DNA of 62,922 bases from Clostridiales bacterium UBA3678 (GTDB taxonomy: Bacteria > Bacillota > Clostridia > TANB77 > CAG-508), in contig DFJF01000010.1 in the NCBI GenBank assembly GCA_002372935.1, positions 1 to 62,922 on the forward strand. The letters are read 5' to 3'. The notes under the pieces were generated by a model that did not search any database, was not told where the DNA came from, and saw nothing but the letters and a program-made list of their open reading frames with translations. Positions 55,550-62,922 of the stretch are shown in pieces. How positions within the stretch are numbered: the stretch's first letter is position 1; the number at the start of each line of letters is the position of its first letter. The translations under genes and the position numbers were made by a program.

Positions 55550-56956
55550 ATGATGTTGAAAATGAATTTAAAAATAAAAGATATATTAAAAGCAACAAAT
55601 GGAATACTTTTATCTGGAGACCTTGAATATGAATGTGAAAATTTTTCAAAAGACACAAGAAAAATAAAAAAAGGTGATACATATTTAGCAATAAAGGGTG
55701 AAAGTTTTGACGGAAATTTATTTTGGAAAGATGCTTTAAATAATGGAGCTGATACTGTAATAATTGAAAAAGATATAGGAAAAGAAGATCTAAAAAAATA
55801 TAAAAATGAAAATATTATAAAAGTAGAAGATACAAAAAAAGCTCTAATACAAATAGCAACTGCAAAAAGAAATTTATATAAAGATTTAATCGTTGTAGGA
55901 GTAACAGGGAGTGTTGGAAAGACCAGCACAAAAGATATTATTGCAAATGTTTTGAGTCAAAAATATAATACATTAAAAACAGAAGGCAATATGAATAATG
56001 CAATAGGTTTACCATTTACTATTTTAAATTTAAGAAACCATGAGGCTTTAGTTATAGAAATGGGAATGAATCATTTTGGAGAAATTAGAGAATTGACAAA
56101 TATTGCAAAGCCAACTCTTGCAGTTATTACCAATATTGGTACATCACATATAGGAAATCTAGGATCAAGAGAAAACATATTAAATGCTAAATTGGAAATT
56201 TTAGAAGGAATGGAAAAAAAGAAAGTTATAATAAATAATGATAATGATTTATTACATAAATGGAAAAATGACAATAATAATATGGAGATATATACATTTG
56301 GAATAGAAAATAAAAGTGATTGCAATGCTTTAAAAATTACTAAAAAAGAAAACTCAAGTGAATTTATTTGCAAAATAAATGAAGAGAAATTTAATATAAA
56401 AGTTCCAGTCGGTGGAGAAGTTTTTATTTTAAATGCACTTTGTGCAAGTTTAGTTGGAAAATTATTAAATTTATCGAATAATGAAATTCAAGAAGGAATA
56501 GAAAGTTTTGAATTAACAAAAAAAAGAATGGAAATTATTAAATTAAAAAATGGAGTAACATTAATTAATGATAGCTATAACGCAAGTTTTGATTCCATGA
56601 AAGCAGGAATAGAATATTTGTCTGAAACCACAGGAAAGAGAAAAATTGCTGTTTTAGGTGACATGTTCGAACTTGGTACTTTTTCAGAAGAATTACATAG
56701 AAAAGTTGGAGCTGAAGTCGCAAAAAATAATATTGATATTTTATTTGCAATTGGAGAAAATTCAAAATATATTGTAGATGAGACTGAAAAAGATGGTATG
56801 AATAAAGAAAAAATATTTTATTTAAATGATAAAAAAGAATTATTGGAAAAAATTATACAAAATATGCAATCTGGTGATGTTATATTTTTTAAAGCATCTA
56901 ATGGAATGAGGCTATTTGAAATTGTTGACCAATTGAGAACAGAGTTTTTTAATTAA
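55550..56956 (+). CDS. murF: UDP-N-acetylmuramoyl-tripeptide-D-alanyl-D-alanine ligase
   Basis: Adds D-Ala-D-Ala to the peptidoglycan precursor. 468 residues: SKDTRKIKKGDTYLAIKGES, ATP loop GVTGSVGKTSTKDIIANVL, TEGNMNNAIGLPFTIL, VIEMGMNHFGEI, NDSYNASFDSMKAGIEYL, AVLGDMFELG. AGGAAAGG lies immediately before ATG 55550, so ATG 55553 or 55562 may be the real start. Confidence 0.95.
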   Translation: MMLKMNLKIKDILKATNGILLSGDLEYECENFSKDTRKIKKGDTYLAIKGESFDGNLFWKDALNNGADTVIIEKDIGKEDLKKYKNENIIKVEDTKKALIQIATAKRNLYKDLIVVGVTGSVGKTSTKDIIANVLSQKYNTLKTEGNMNNAIGLPFTILNLRNHEALVIEMGMNHFGEIRELTNIAKPTLAVITNIGTSHIGNLGSRENILNAKLEILEGMEKKKVIINNDNDLLHKWKNDNNNMEIYTFGIENKSDCNALKITKKENSSEFICKINEEKFNIKVPVGGEVFILNALCASLVGKLLNLSNNEIQEGIESFELTKKRMEIIKLKNGVTLINDSYNASFDSMKAGIEYLSETTGKRKIAVLGDMFELGTFSEELHRKVGAEVAKNNIDILFAIGENSKYIVDETEKDGMNKEKIFYLNDKKELLEKIIQNMQSGDVIFFKASNGMRLFEIVDQLRTEFFN

Positions 56957-57120
56957 TTGGACAATTGGGAACAGATATTTTCTGTTTCCTTTTGTCTTTT
57001 TTTGTCGAAATGTTTTTATTTACATAATTAAAGATATATGTTATAATATATTTATATTTTTTCAATAATTTAATTAGATTTTATTTTTAAAATTCAAAAA
57101 ATTAATTCAAAATAAAAGAG

Positions 57121-57720
57121 GTGATAAAAATAATAAATATTTATTCAAATAAAAATATAAATATTATTTCTTTAATTATATCAATAATTATTTTTTCTAT
57201 AGTTTATATTTTAATAAATAATTTTCCTAAAAATAAAAATTATAATAGTGAAAAAAATGAATTAAATTTCCAAAATATTATTAGTCAAGATAATCAAGTA
57301 AAAAATCAAGAAAATAATGTCAAAGAAATAAAAAACAATATAAATTTAAATTGGTATATAGAAATTCCAAAAATAAATTTAATTGCACCAATAGAAGAAT
57401 CAACTGAAATGAATATTTTAAATAAATATGTTGGACATTTTGAAGATACATCAACTACATATGGAAATATAGGACTTGCAGGACATAATAGAGGATATGA
57501 AAAAAATTATTTTGCAAACCTAAAAAAATTAAAAATAGGTGATGAAATAAAATATAAATATAATAATTTCGAAAAAACATATATTATAAAAATAATAAAA
57601 AAAATAGAAAATACAAATTGGGAATATCTTGAAAAAACCAAGGAAAATAAAATTACATTAATTACATGTGTTGAAAATGAGCCTGATTACAGACTTTGTA
57701 TACAAGGGGTGGAAATTTAA
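57121..57720 (+). CDS. sortase (class D-like)
   Basis: 199 residues: N-terminal anchor (IISLIISIIIFSIVYILINN), an Asn-rich linker, then the sortase domain with WYIEIPKINLIAPI, catalytic His in GNIGLAGHNRGYE, catalytic Cys in ITLITCVENEPDYRLCI and the Arg after it. A transpeptidase acting on surface proteins; no LPXTG substrate is in the window. The only standard start, GTG 57121, lies within the ribosome-binding site AGAGGTGAT; an ATA at 57130 is at the expected distance. Confidence 0.85.
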   Translation: MIKIINIYSNKNINIISLIISIIIFSIVYILINNFPKNKNYNSEKNELNFQNIISQDNQVKNQENNVKEIKNNINLNWYIEIPKINLIAPIEESTEMNILNKYVGHFEDTSTTYGNIGLAGHNRGYEKNYFANLKKLKIGDEIKYKYNNFEKTYIIKIIKKIENTNWEYLEKTKENKITLITCVENEPDYRLCIQGVEI

Positions 57721-57787
57721 TTAGTATAATAATTAATAACCAGAATAAAAATGTATTAAAATTAAATAAATTTTTAGGAGGCTATTA

Positions 57788-58393
57788 ATGAAAAATAAAA
57801 AAATTATACTCTTTATTTTTATAATTTTAATAATAATTTTTGGAATAATTCTTGGGATAAAAATGATTAAAAAAACAAAAAGTGGTAATAATATAAGTAG
57901 TCAAGAAATCGTAGATAAAATTTTAAATATTAATTCTTATATAGCAAAAATTAAAGTTCAAATAAATAGTAATAAAAATAAAAATATATACATTTTAAGG
58001 CAAGAATACAACACAGAAAACGGTTTTGTGCAGGAAGTTATAGAACCATCAAATATTTCTGGAGTAAAAATAATAAGAAAGGATAATATATTAACAATAG
58101 AAAATACAGAGCTGGATTTAAAAACTATTTTTGAAAATTACAATGGATTAGAAAATAATAATCTAGATTTAATAAATTTTATAAATGAATATAAAGAAAA
58201 TGATAAATCTTTTTTTGAGGAAAAAAATAGTGAAATAATTTTAAAGACATCATCAGAAAAAGATAATATATACCAAAAAAATAAAGTATTGTACATAGAT
58301 AAAAATAATATTATTCCAACAAAATTAATAGCTCAAGATTATAACCAAAATTCGACAATAATCATAGAATATAATGAAATAGAATTAAATTAA
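57788..58393 (+). CDS. membrane-anchored LolA-fold protein, GerS-like (tentative)
   Basis: 201 residues: anchor LFIFIILIIIFGIILGIKMI, then IVDKILNINSYIAKIKVQIN, YILRQEYNTENGFVQEVIEP and LDLKTIFENY, a pattern of the LolA/GerS type. GerS proteins of Clostridia act in spore germination, and gerS in Clostridioides difficile is next to an alr gene. Here mazF follows, often an alr neighbour. There is no lipobox cysteine, unlike GerS. AGGAGG precedes the ATG. Family assignment is inference. Confidence 0.6.
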   Translation: MKNKKIILFIFIILIIIFGIILGIKMIKKTKSGNNISSQEIVDKILNINSYIAKIKVQINSNKNKNIYILRQEYNTENGFVQEVIEPSNISGVKIIRKDNILTIENTELDLKTIFENYNGLENNNLDLINFINEYKENDKSFFEEKNSEIILKTSSEKDNIYQKNKVLYIDKNNIIPTKLIAQDYNQNSTIIIEYNEIELN

Positions 58394-58452
58394 AATTCTA
58401 TATTTACGAAAATACAGACTTATAAATTATGCTAATATTGGGAGTGAATATT

Positions 58453-58803
58453 ATGACAATTAAAAGAGGAGATATGTTTTATGCAGATTTAAGTCCTGTA
58501 ATAGGCTCAGAACAAGGAGGAATTAGACCTGTTGTAATTATACAAAATGATTTAGGAAATAAATATAGTCCAACAGTAATAGCAGCAGCTATTACATCAC
58601 AAACAAATAAGGCAAATCTTCCTACACATATAAAGATAAATAGTAATCCAGAAGGACTAAAGAATAATTCGGTTATATTAACTGAACAAATTAGAACAAT
58701 AGATAAAAGTAGATTAAAAGAAAAGATTGGTCATATAGATGACGAAATAATTATGAATCAAATAAATAATGCATTAGGTGTAAGCTTTGGATTAGGGGAA
58801 TAA
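58453..58803 (+). CDS. mazF: MazF/EndoA family mRNA interferase
   Basis: 116 residues: TIKRGDMFYADLSPVIGSEQ, GGIRPVVIIQNDLGNKYSPT, AAITSQTNKANLPTHIKI and TEQIRTIDKSRL are typical of the NdoA/MazF toxin. ATG 58453 follows GGGAGTG; an ATG at 58429 is less likely. No antitoxin gene (mazE) is seen directly upstream or downstream. Confidence 0.94.
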   Translation: MTIKRGDMFYADLSPVIGSEQGGIRPVVIIQNDLGNKYSPTVIAAAITSQTNKANLPTHIKINSNPEGLKNNSVILTEQIRTIDKSRLKEKIGHIDDEIIMNQINNALGVSFGLGE

Positions 58804-58806
58804 TAA

Positions 58807-58837
58807 AAAACTGCCAGGAATATTATGTGGCAGTTTT
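58807..58837. terminator. bidirectional terminator between mazF and the HD-GYP gene
   Basis: AAAACTGCCA pairs perfectly with TGGCAGTTTT, between two convergent genes. Confidence 0.85.
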
Positions 58838-58839
58838 AT

Positions 58840-59787
58840 TTAAACTTTAAGTTTTTTTATTTTTTTAATTTCTTCGCGTAAATTATCTATTTGTGATTTA
58901 CGAGTTTCATAAGCTTTTTGATATTGATCTTTTAATTCAAGGAAATTATTTATATTTTCATTTTTTTCTAAATACAAATTCATATATTGATAAAAATAGT
59001 CTTGTTTATTTTGAGATTTTGATGCTTTCATTTTATTATAATATTTTTCTGCAGTTCCTAATCTCTTAACAGCATCTTTTAAAGATTCCAAATATTCTTC
59101 TGTACAGAAAATTTCATAATTAATATCATCTATAACTACTTTTATTAATGTTCTAACAATAATTGGGTTATCTTTACCATATTTTACATTGTTAACCATT
59201 TCGTTTAATGAATCAGACTTATTTATTTCATGGTGATTATGTGTATTTTCAATAATTATTTTAATTGTATCTGATATTCCAATATGTGATTTGTATTGTC
59301 TTTTACTAACTATTGCATCATACTCATCTGCAACTCTAATAATTTGACCTTCATAAGGTATGTCTTTTTTTATTAATTGATGAGGATAACCAGTTCCATC
59401 TAATGCTTCATGATGATATAAAGGACCTGCTGCATATGGACGTAATTTCTCATCTTTCATACACATCTCATATCCAATAGTTGTATGAGTTTTCATAATT
59501 TCAAATTCCTCATCTGTAAGTTTAGATGGCTTTTGTAAAATCGCAGAAGGAATAAATAATTTTCCAATATCATGCATATAAGCACATATAGTGCAATATT
59601 CTGTAAATCCTTTAGAACAGTGCAAATATTCACATAATCTGCAAGTAATAGCAGCAACATTTTCACAATGAGTTCTAGTAAAAACATCTAATTGGCTTAG
59701 TGCATCTAATTGATCTTGCATTCTTTTATCTAAATTGTACGATTTTAATGATGTTCTGTCATAAAAATCAAAAATTTCTTTTCTCAT
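58840..59787 (-). CDS. HD-GYP domain phosphodiesterase-like protein
   Basis: 315 residues. HD motif YMHDIGKLFIPSAIL, preceded by THCENVAAITCRLCEYL, then YHHEALDGTGYP (GYP motif) and IIRVADEYDAIVSKRQYK. HD-GYP domains hydrolyse cyclic di-GMP or related dinucleotides. No sensory domain at the N terminus; a coiled-coil C terminus (about 230-315). A GGAGAG ribosome-binding site precedes the ATG. Confidence 0.9.
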   Translation of the reverse strand: MRKEIFDFYDRTSLKSYNLDKRMQDQLDALSQLDVFTRTHCENVAAITCRLCEYLHCSKGFTEYCTICAYMHDIGKLFIPSAILQKPSKLTDEEFEIMKTHTTIGYEMCMKDEKLRPYAAGPLYHHEALDGTGYPHQLIKKDIPYEGQIIRVADEYDAIVSKRQYKSHIGISDTIKIIIENTHNHHEINKSDSLNEMVNNVKYGKDNPIIVRTLIKVVIDDINYEIFCTEEYLESLKDAVKRLGTAEKYYNKMKASKSQNKQDYFYQYMNLYLEKNENINNFLELKDQYQKAYETRKSQIDNLREEIKKIKKLKV

Positions 59788-60065
59788 CTAAAGTATCTCT
59801 CCTTTAATTTTTCCTAAATAAATTATACTATAAACGAAAATTTAATGCAATAAAAATAAACGAAAAAGATAGAAAAAATTTTTCTCGTTGTTACATACTT
59901 TAGAGCTTTAAATTGCAAGTTTAAGTGTAAGAGTTATTTGAATCTAAAGTAGCAAGTGTAGCTAAAGTATTTCCGTAATTGAACAAAAAATGCAGATGAT
60001 GATACATTTACCAACCTTCTGTCTCAAATCTTTTTAAAAATATTGAATATAATCTATTATTATGA

Positions 60066-60086
60066 TACACTTGTACCATAAGTGTA
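60066..60086 (+). promoter_or_regulatory. palindromic operator-like site before the thioesterase gene
   Basis: TACACTT-gtaccat-AAGTGTA, perfect 7-bp arms, 13 nt after a TATAAT (60048-60053). The rest of the 59788-60126 gap has no gene. Confidence 0.45.
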
Positions 60087-60126
60087 AATAAAAAATTAAA
60101 GTTTGTTAATACATGGAGGAAATAAG

Positions 60127-60894
60127 ATGATTTATAGTGAGGTTTATAACATTCAATTAAAAGATATAGAAAAAGAAAAATATATTAAAGATAGAGGAAT
60201 ATTAGAAATATTTGAAAATGTAGCAACACATCATTCTGATATAGTTGGTTTTGGAGTAAATGATATTGAAACAACAAAAACAACTTGGATATTGATGGAC
60301 TGGAAAGTACAAGTTATAAAAAGACCAAAATATGGTGAAAAATTAAAAGTTGATACTTGGGTAAGAACAATAAATGGAAGTCGTAAAAAGATATATACTT
60401 ATAGGGATTTTGAAATGTATGATGAGAAAAATAATTTATCTGTTATTGGAACTTCAAAATGGGTATTAATAGATATAAAGACGGGAAAAATTACTACAAT
60501 AGCAGATGAAATCTTTGAAAGATATAAACCAGAGAATAAGAGTATTTTTGGAGAACAAGAGCTAGAAAAAATTAAAATACCTGAAAGTTATAGTGATGAA
60601 ATATCTTATCAAGTTACAAGAAGAGATGTTGATTTTAATAATCACATGCATAATTTATATTATTTAGATTTAGCATATAATGCTTTACCAAATGAAGTAT
60701 ATGATAAAAGACCATTTGATAATTTTAGAATTTGTTATAAAAGAGAAACAAAGTTGGATGATGTGCTTAAATGTAAATATTCATTTGTTGATGGAGAACA
60801 TATAATTAGTATTTTTAATGAAGATAATAGTAAATTACATAGTATTATAAAAATAAAGGAGACTAACTATATGAATGTCAATAGTTTATTGTAA
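60127..60894 (+). CDS. acyl-ACP thioesterase
   Basis: 255 residues, double hot-dog fold: LEIFENVATHHSDIVGFGV, TTWILMDWKVQVIKRPKYG, VRTINGSRKKIYTYRDFE, SKWVLIDIKTGKI, VTRRDVDFNNHMHNLYYLDL (catalytic Asn/His). Releases free fatty acids from acyl carrier protein. ATG 60127 follows GGAGGAAA; the in-frame ATG at 60103 is less likely. Confidence 0.9.
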   Translation: MIYSEVYNIQLKDIEKEKYIKDRGILEIFENVATHHSDIVGFGVNDIETTKTTWILMDWKVQVIKRPKYGEKLKVDTWVRTINGSRKKIYTYRDFEMYDEKNNLSVIGTSKWVLIDIKTGKITTIADEIFERYKPENKSIFGEQELEKIKIPESYSDEISYQVTRRDVDFNNHMHNLYYLDLAYNALPNEVYDKRPFDNFRICYKRETKLDDVLKCKYSFVDGEHIISIFNEDNSKLHSIIKIKETNYMNVNSLL

Positions 60895-60980
60895 AAAAAT
60901 TTTAAAATTTTTTAGATAAATTATTGCATGACAAATAAGCATTTCGAAAAATGCTTTTAAAAACTATGCGATTATTGATA

Positions 60981-62159
60981 TTAAGCCACTTTGCTAGCTT
61001 GATATACATTATTTGTTTTTAATAAATAATAAATGACTCGAACCAACTTCTTTGTTACATGTCCCATTGTAACCATATAATGCTTGCCTTCAGCCATTTT
61101 TCTATCTTTAAAAGCACAAAAGGTAGCATCATTTAAACAAACCATTCTAGCAGCAGTCATCAAAGCAAAACGAAGATATTTAGAACCACGTTTTACCATT
61201 ACTGAATGAGTAGAAAAGAATTTACCAGACTGATACATTGATGGATCAAGTCCAGCAAAAGCTAGTAATTTAGCAGGAGAATCAAATCTAGAAATATCTC
61301 CAATTTCAGCTAAAATAGAGCCAGCAGTTTTAAAAGAAATTCCAGGTATTGTTAGTATTGGAGAATTAATCTCTTTTAAAATTTCTTTTATTCTTTTCTC
61401 AACATCATCAAGTTGCTCTTGTATAAACTGAATAATACTAATTGTCTGTTTTAACTCAAATGAAACAGAGTTGCTATTTAAACCAATGGATTTTCTAGCT
61501 AAATCTCTAATTTGAAGTGCTTTTTCTCTGTCAAACTTTTTATTTGAATTATCAGATAAAAGATGAGTTAAATGTGTAAGATTACATTCAGCTATATCTT
61601 TAGCACTTGGTAATTCATAAAGTAAAGCTAAACAAGACTTTTGAGCAACAGAAGAAACAATTTTTGGAAGTTCAGGAAAAACAATATCTACAAGTCTTAC
61701 AAGAGAAGTTTTAAATTTAGAGTTTTCCTTAGCTAAACGAAATCTGTGTCTAGTTAGTGACTTTAATTCAGAAATATGATATGATACTGGTATGTAGGGT
61801 TTTAAGTTATCTGAAACAAGCATTGTAGCAATAACATGTGCATCTAACTTATCTGTTTAAGTCTTTCTAAGGCTTTGACCTTTTACGTAAAGATTAGTTT
61901 GTAATGGATTAATAAGATAGATATTAAATCCTTTTTCGGTCAGAAAGTTTAGAATATTATTACTATAATGACCAGTGGCTTCAAGCCCTACTTTTATATT
62001 GTCTAATGAATCAGAAAAATTCATTAAAGAATTGTAGAGAGTTTCAAAACCATCTAAATTGTTTGTTATGGTTAATTTTTCAATTAATATTTCGCCATCA
62101 GAATTCATAGCAAAACAATCATGTTTATCTTTTGCAACATCGATTCCAACATAAATCAT
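60981..62159 (-). pseudogene. IS110 transposase broken by one nonsense codon
   Basis: Reading through a single in-frame TAA at 61859-61857 gives a full 392-codon transposase. The N-terminal RuvC-like DEDD part has GIDVAKDKHD, GLEATGHY and SLRKT*TDKLDAH; the stop replaces the Lys of the usual KTKTDKLDA between the catalytic Glu and Asp pair. The C-terminal part has PGISFKTAGSILAEIGDISR, and the serine-recombinase-like KRGSKYLRFALM. No frame change is needed, so the mutation is recent or a sequencing error. Confidence 0.85.
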
Positions 62160-62350
62160 AATAAAAACTCCTTTACAAAATATTTAGACAATGTGATCCA
62201 CGAAATGCTTGTCGAAAGTAAACTCGTTCAATATTAAACGTCAAGCGTTATCTAACTAATTAACAATTAAACAAACATCTGTGGTTAGAGTCTATTAATA
62301 TAATCGTCAAAGCGATAGTAATTTGCACTAATCCACAGTGTCTATGTAGA
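62160..62350 (-). ncRNA. candidate bridge RNA region of the IS110 copy
   Basis: In IS110-group elements the non-coding stretch before the transposase gene produces a bridge RNA that pairs with target and donor DNA. This 190-nt stretch has the right place and size and holds small hairpins (for example ATCG-CTTT-GA-CGAT near 62305). The loops were not assigned. Confidence 0.4.
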
Positions 62351-62381
62351 TATTATACAATGAAATTAAGAATAAAAAAAT

Positions 62382-62408
62382 GTATAATGGACTACATGTT
62401 CATTATAC
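62382..62408 (+). promoter_or_regulatory. inverted repeat over a -10 element before the small membrane gene
   Basis: GTATAATG (62382-62389) and CATTATAC (62401-62408), perfect 8-bp arms with 11-nt spacer. TATAAT 62383-62388 is the likely -10. Confidence 0.45.
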
Positions 62409-62433
62409 GAGTAATTTGGAAAGGAGGGAGCTT

Positions 62434-62649
62434 ATGAAGAACAATGAAAATAAAACAAACAAAAGAGTTGCTGCACTAAATTATTTCACATCACTATGTT
62501 CCTATATTGTTGCAATAATAAATTTTATTAATGGAGATAATAAAGGTGTTGCAATTATGTTTCTATGTTTAGGTTCAACTTATTTATGTCTTGGTAGTGT
62601 CTACTTAAATAAAGATAAAGATGAAAAGAATAACAACGATAAGGAGTAA
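62434..62649 (+). CDS. small two-helix membrane protein
   Basis: 71 residues, charged ends (KNNENKTNKR, NKDKDEKNNNDKE) around two hydrophobic segments (SLCSYIVAIINFING, GVAIMFLCLGSTYLCLGSVY). A strong AAGGAGGG precedes ATG 62434. No family recognised. It sits next to the IS110 copy and may have its own operator. Confidence 0.75.
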   Translation: MKNNENKTNKRVAALNYFTSLCSYIVAIINFINGDNKGVAIMFLCLGSTYLCLGSVYLNKDKDEKNNNDKE

Positions 62650-62745
62650 TATAAATTACAATTTTGTAGTTTGAAAGATTTATAGTAATTTGTCATTTAG
62701 CAAGATGTTCGTAACATAAGTAATTTTCCGAACGAGGTAATAAAT

Positions 62746-62783
62746 AAAAAGTGATAGAAATTTTAAGAATTCTATTGCTTTTT
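62746..62783 (+). terminator. terminator after the small membrane gene
   Basis: AAAAAGTGATAGAA pairs with TTCTATTGCTTTTT (14 positions, two G-T pairs) and runs into T. Confidence 0.75.
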
Positions 62784-62843
62784 TTATTTTTACAAAGTAT
62801 AATAAGTAGGGAAAGTATAACAAGTATAATTAAGGAGGCTAAA

Positions 62844-62922
62844 ATGGAAAGAGATAAATTTGTAGGAATAAGTAAAGTTGGAGAAAAAGGACAAATTGTA
62901 ATTCCAAAAGAAGCAAGAGATA
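62844..62922 (+). CDS. AbrB-type transcription regulator, 5' part only
   Basis: The window ends inside this gene. 26 residues are visible, including GISKVGEKGQIVIPKEAR, the start of a SpoVT/AbrB DNA-binding domain. AAGGAGG precedes ATG 62844. This is a second, different AbrB-type gene in the window (the other is at 37881-38126). Confidence 0.85.
   Translation, partial: MERDKFVGISKVGEKGQIVIPKEARD

Larger units (their letters stand above)
60900..62360 (-). mobile_element. IS110-family insertion sequence (ends approximate)
   Basis: An IS110 transposase frame on the minus strand with a 5' non-coding region (62160 to about 62350) and a short 3' region holding AAGCATTTCGAAAAATGCTT (about 60938-60957). 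A related AAGCATTTCG word appears in the 5' region (62203-62212, minus strand). The family has no terminal inverted repeats or target duplications, so exact ends are not visible. Confidence 0.8.

Overview
The window is the replication-origin region of a very A+T-rich, endospore-forming Clostridia-type bacterium (Firmicutes/Bacillota). The evidence is the order gyrB-recF-dnaN-dnaA | rpmH-rnpA-yidD-yidC-jag-mnmE-mnmG-rsmG-parA-parB, the sporulation and germination genes (spmA, spmB, spoIIR, ypeB, GerMN-domain, GerS-like), strong AGGAGG ribosome-binding sites and classic TTGACA/TATAAT promoters. Genus cannot be told from the sequence alone.

Layout. (1) 1-300 does not look bacterial. On the minus strand it reads as the 5' end of a eukaryotic AGC-type protein kinase (myristoylation-type start MGNCSSK, a 32-nt GT-AG intron, then the kinase N-lobe). 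It is probably an assembly chimera or contaminant from a gut protist, possibly a transfer. (2) 308-8129: an orphan VirB4-N-like gene, then gyrB, recF, dnaN and dnaA, all leftward. A bipartite oriC lies on both sides of dnaA, with DnaA boxes and six TAG DnaA-trios beside an AT-rich unwinding element. (3) 8667-17830: rightward rpmH to parB operon run with a DUF4446 gene. DnaA boxes and a spaced parS-like palindrome lie in front of parA. (4) 17896-18124: two tRNA-Ser genes. (5) 18445-26041: a compact type IV secretion-like locus: three tandem VirB2/TrbC-like pilins, PrgI, a VirB4-N-like membrane protein, the VirB4 ATPase and a large VirB6/TrbL-like channel protein. No relaxase, coupling protein or peptidoglycan hydrolase is visible. 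This is the best candidate for an undescribed system. (6) 26143-28554: ABC exporter pair. (7) 28608-36120, leftward: J-domain membrane protein, giant 2-hydroxyacyl-CoA dehydratase activase, VanW, GerMN. (8) 36184-42799: RNA methyltransferases trmN6-like and rsmI, AbrB, spmA/spmB, walJ/yycJ, murA, spoIIR. (9) 43039-47606: unknown gene, UDP-sugar pyrophosphorylase plus phosphoglucomutase, RCK_C membrane protein, tRNA-Arg. (10) 47683-51753: tadA, unknown membrane protein, SRP RNA, dnaX-ybaB-recR. (11) 51805-58803: E2-like acyltransferase, UgtP-like glycosyltransferase, ypeB, murF, sortase, GerS-like, mazF. (12) 58840-62922: HD-GYP protein, acyl-ACP thioesterase, an IS110 copy with one nonsense codon, a small membrane protein, and the start of an AbrB-type gene cut by the window edge.

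How the genes work together. Regions 2-4 are the initiation and segregation core: DnaA, the clamp, RecF, gyrase, ParAB and the origin. rpmH-rnpA-yidD-yidC-jag couple ribosome, RNase P and membrane insertion. mnmE/mnmG/rsmG modify tRNA and rRNA. murA, murF, the glycosyltransferase and the UDP-sugar genes serve the envelope. The sporulation genes are scattered among them. Most operons end in clear intrinsic terminators. Coordinates of starts were chosen from ribosome-binding sites; no homology search could be run, so family names rest on motif recognition.
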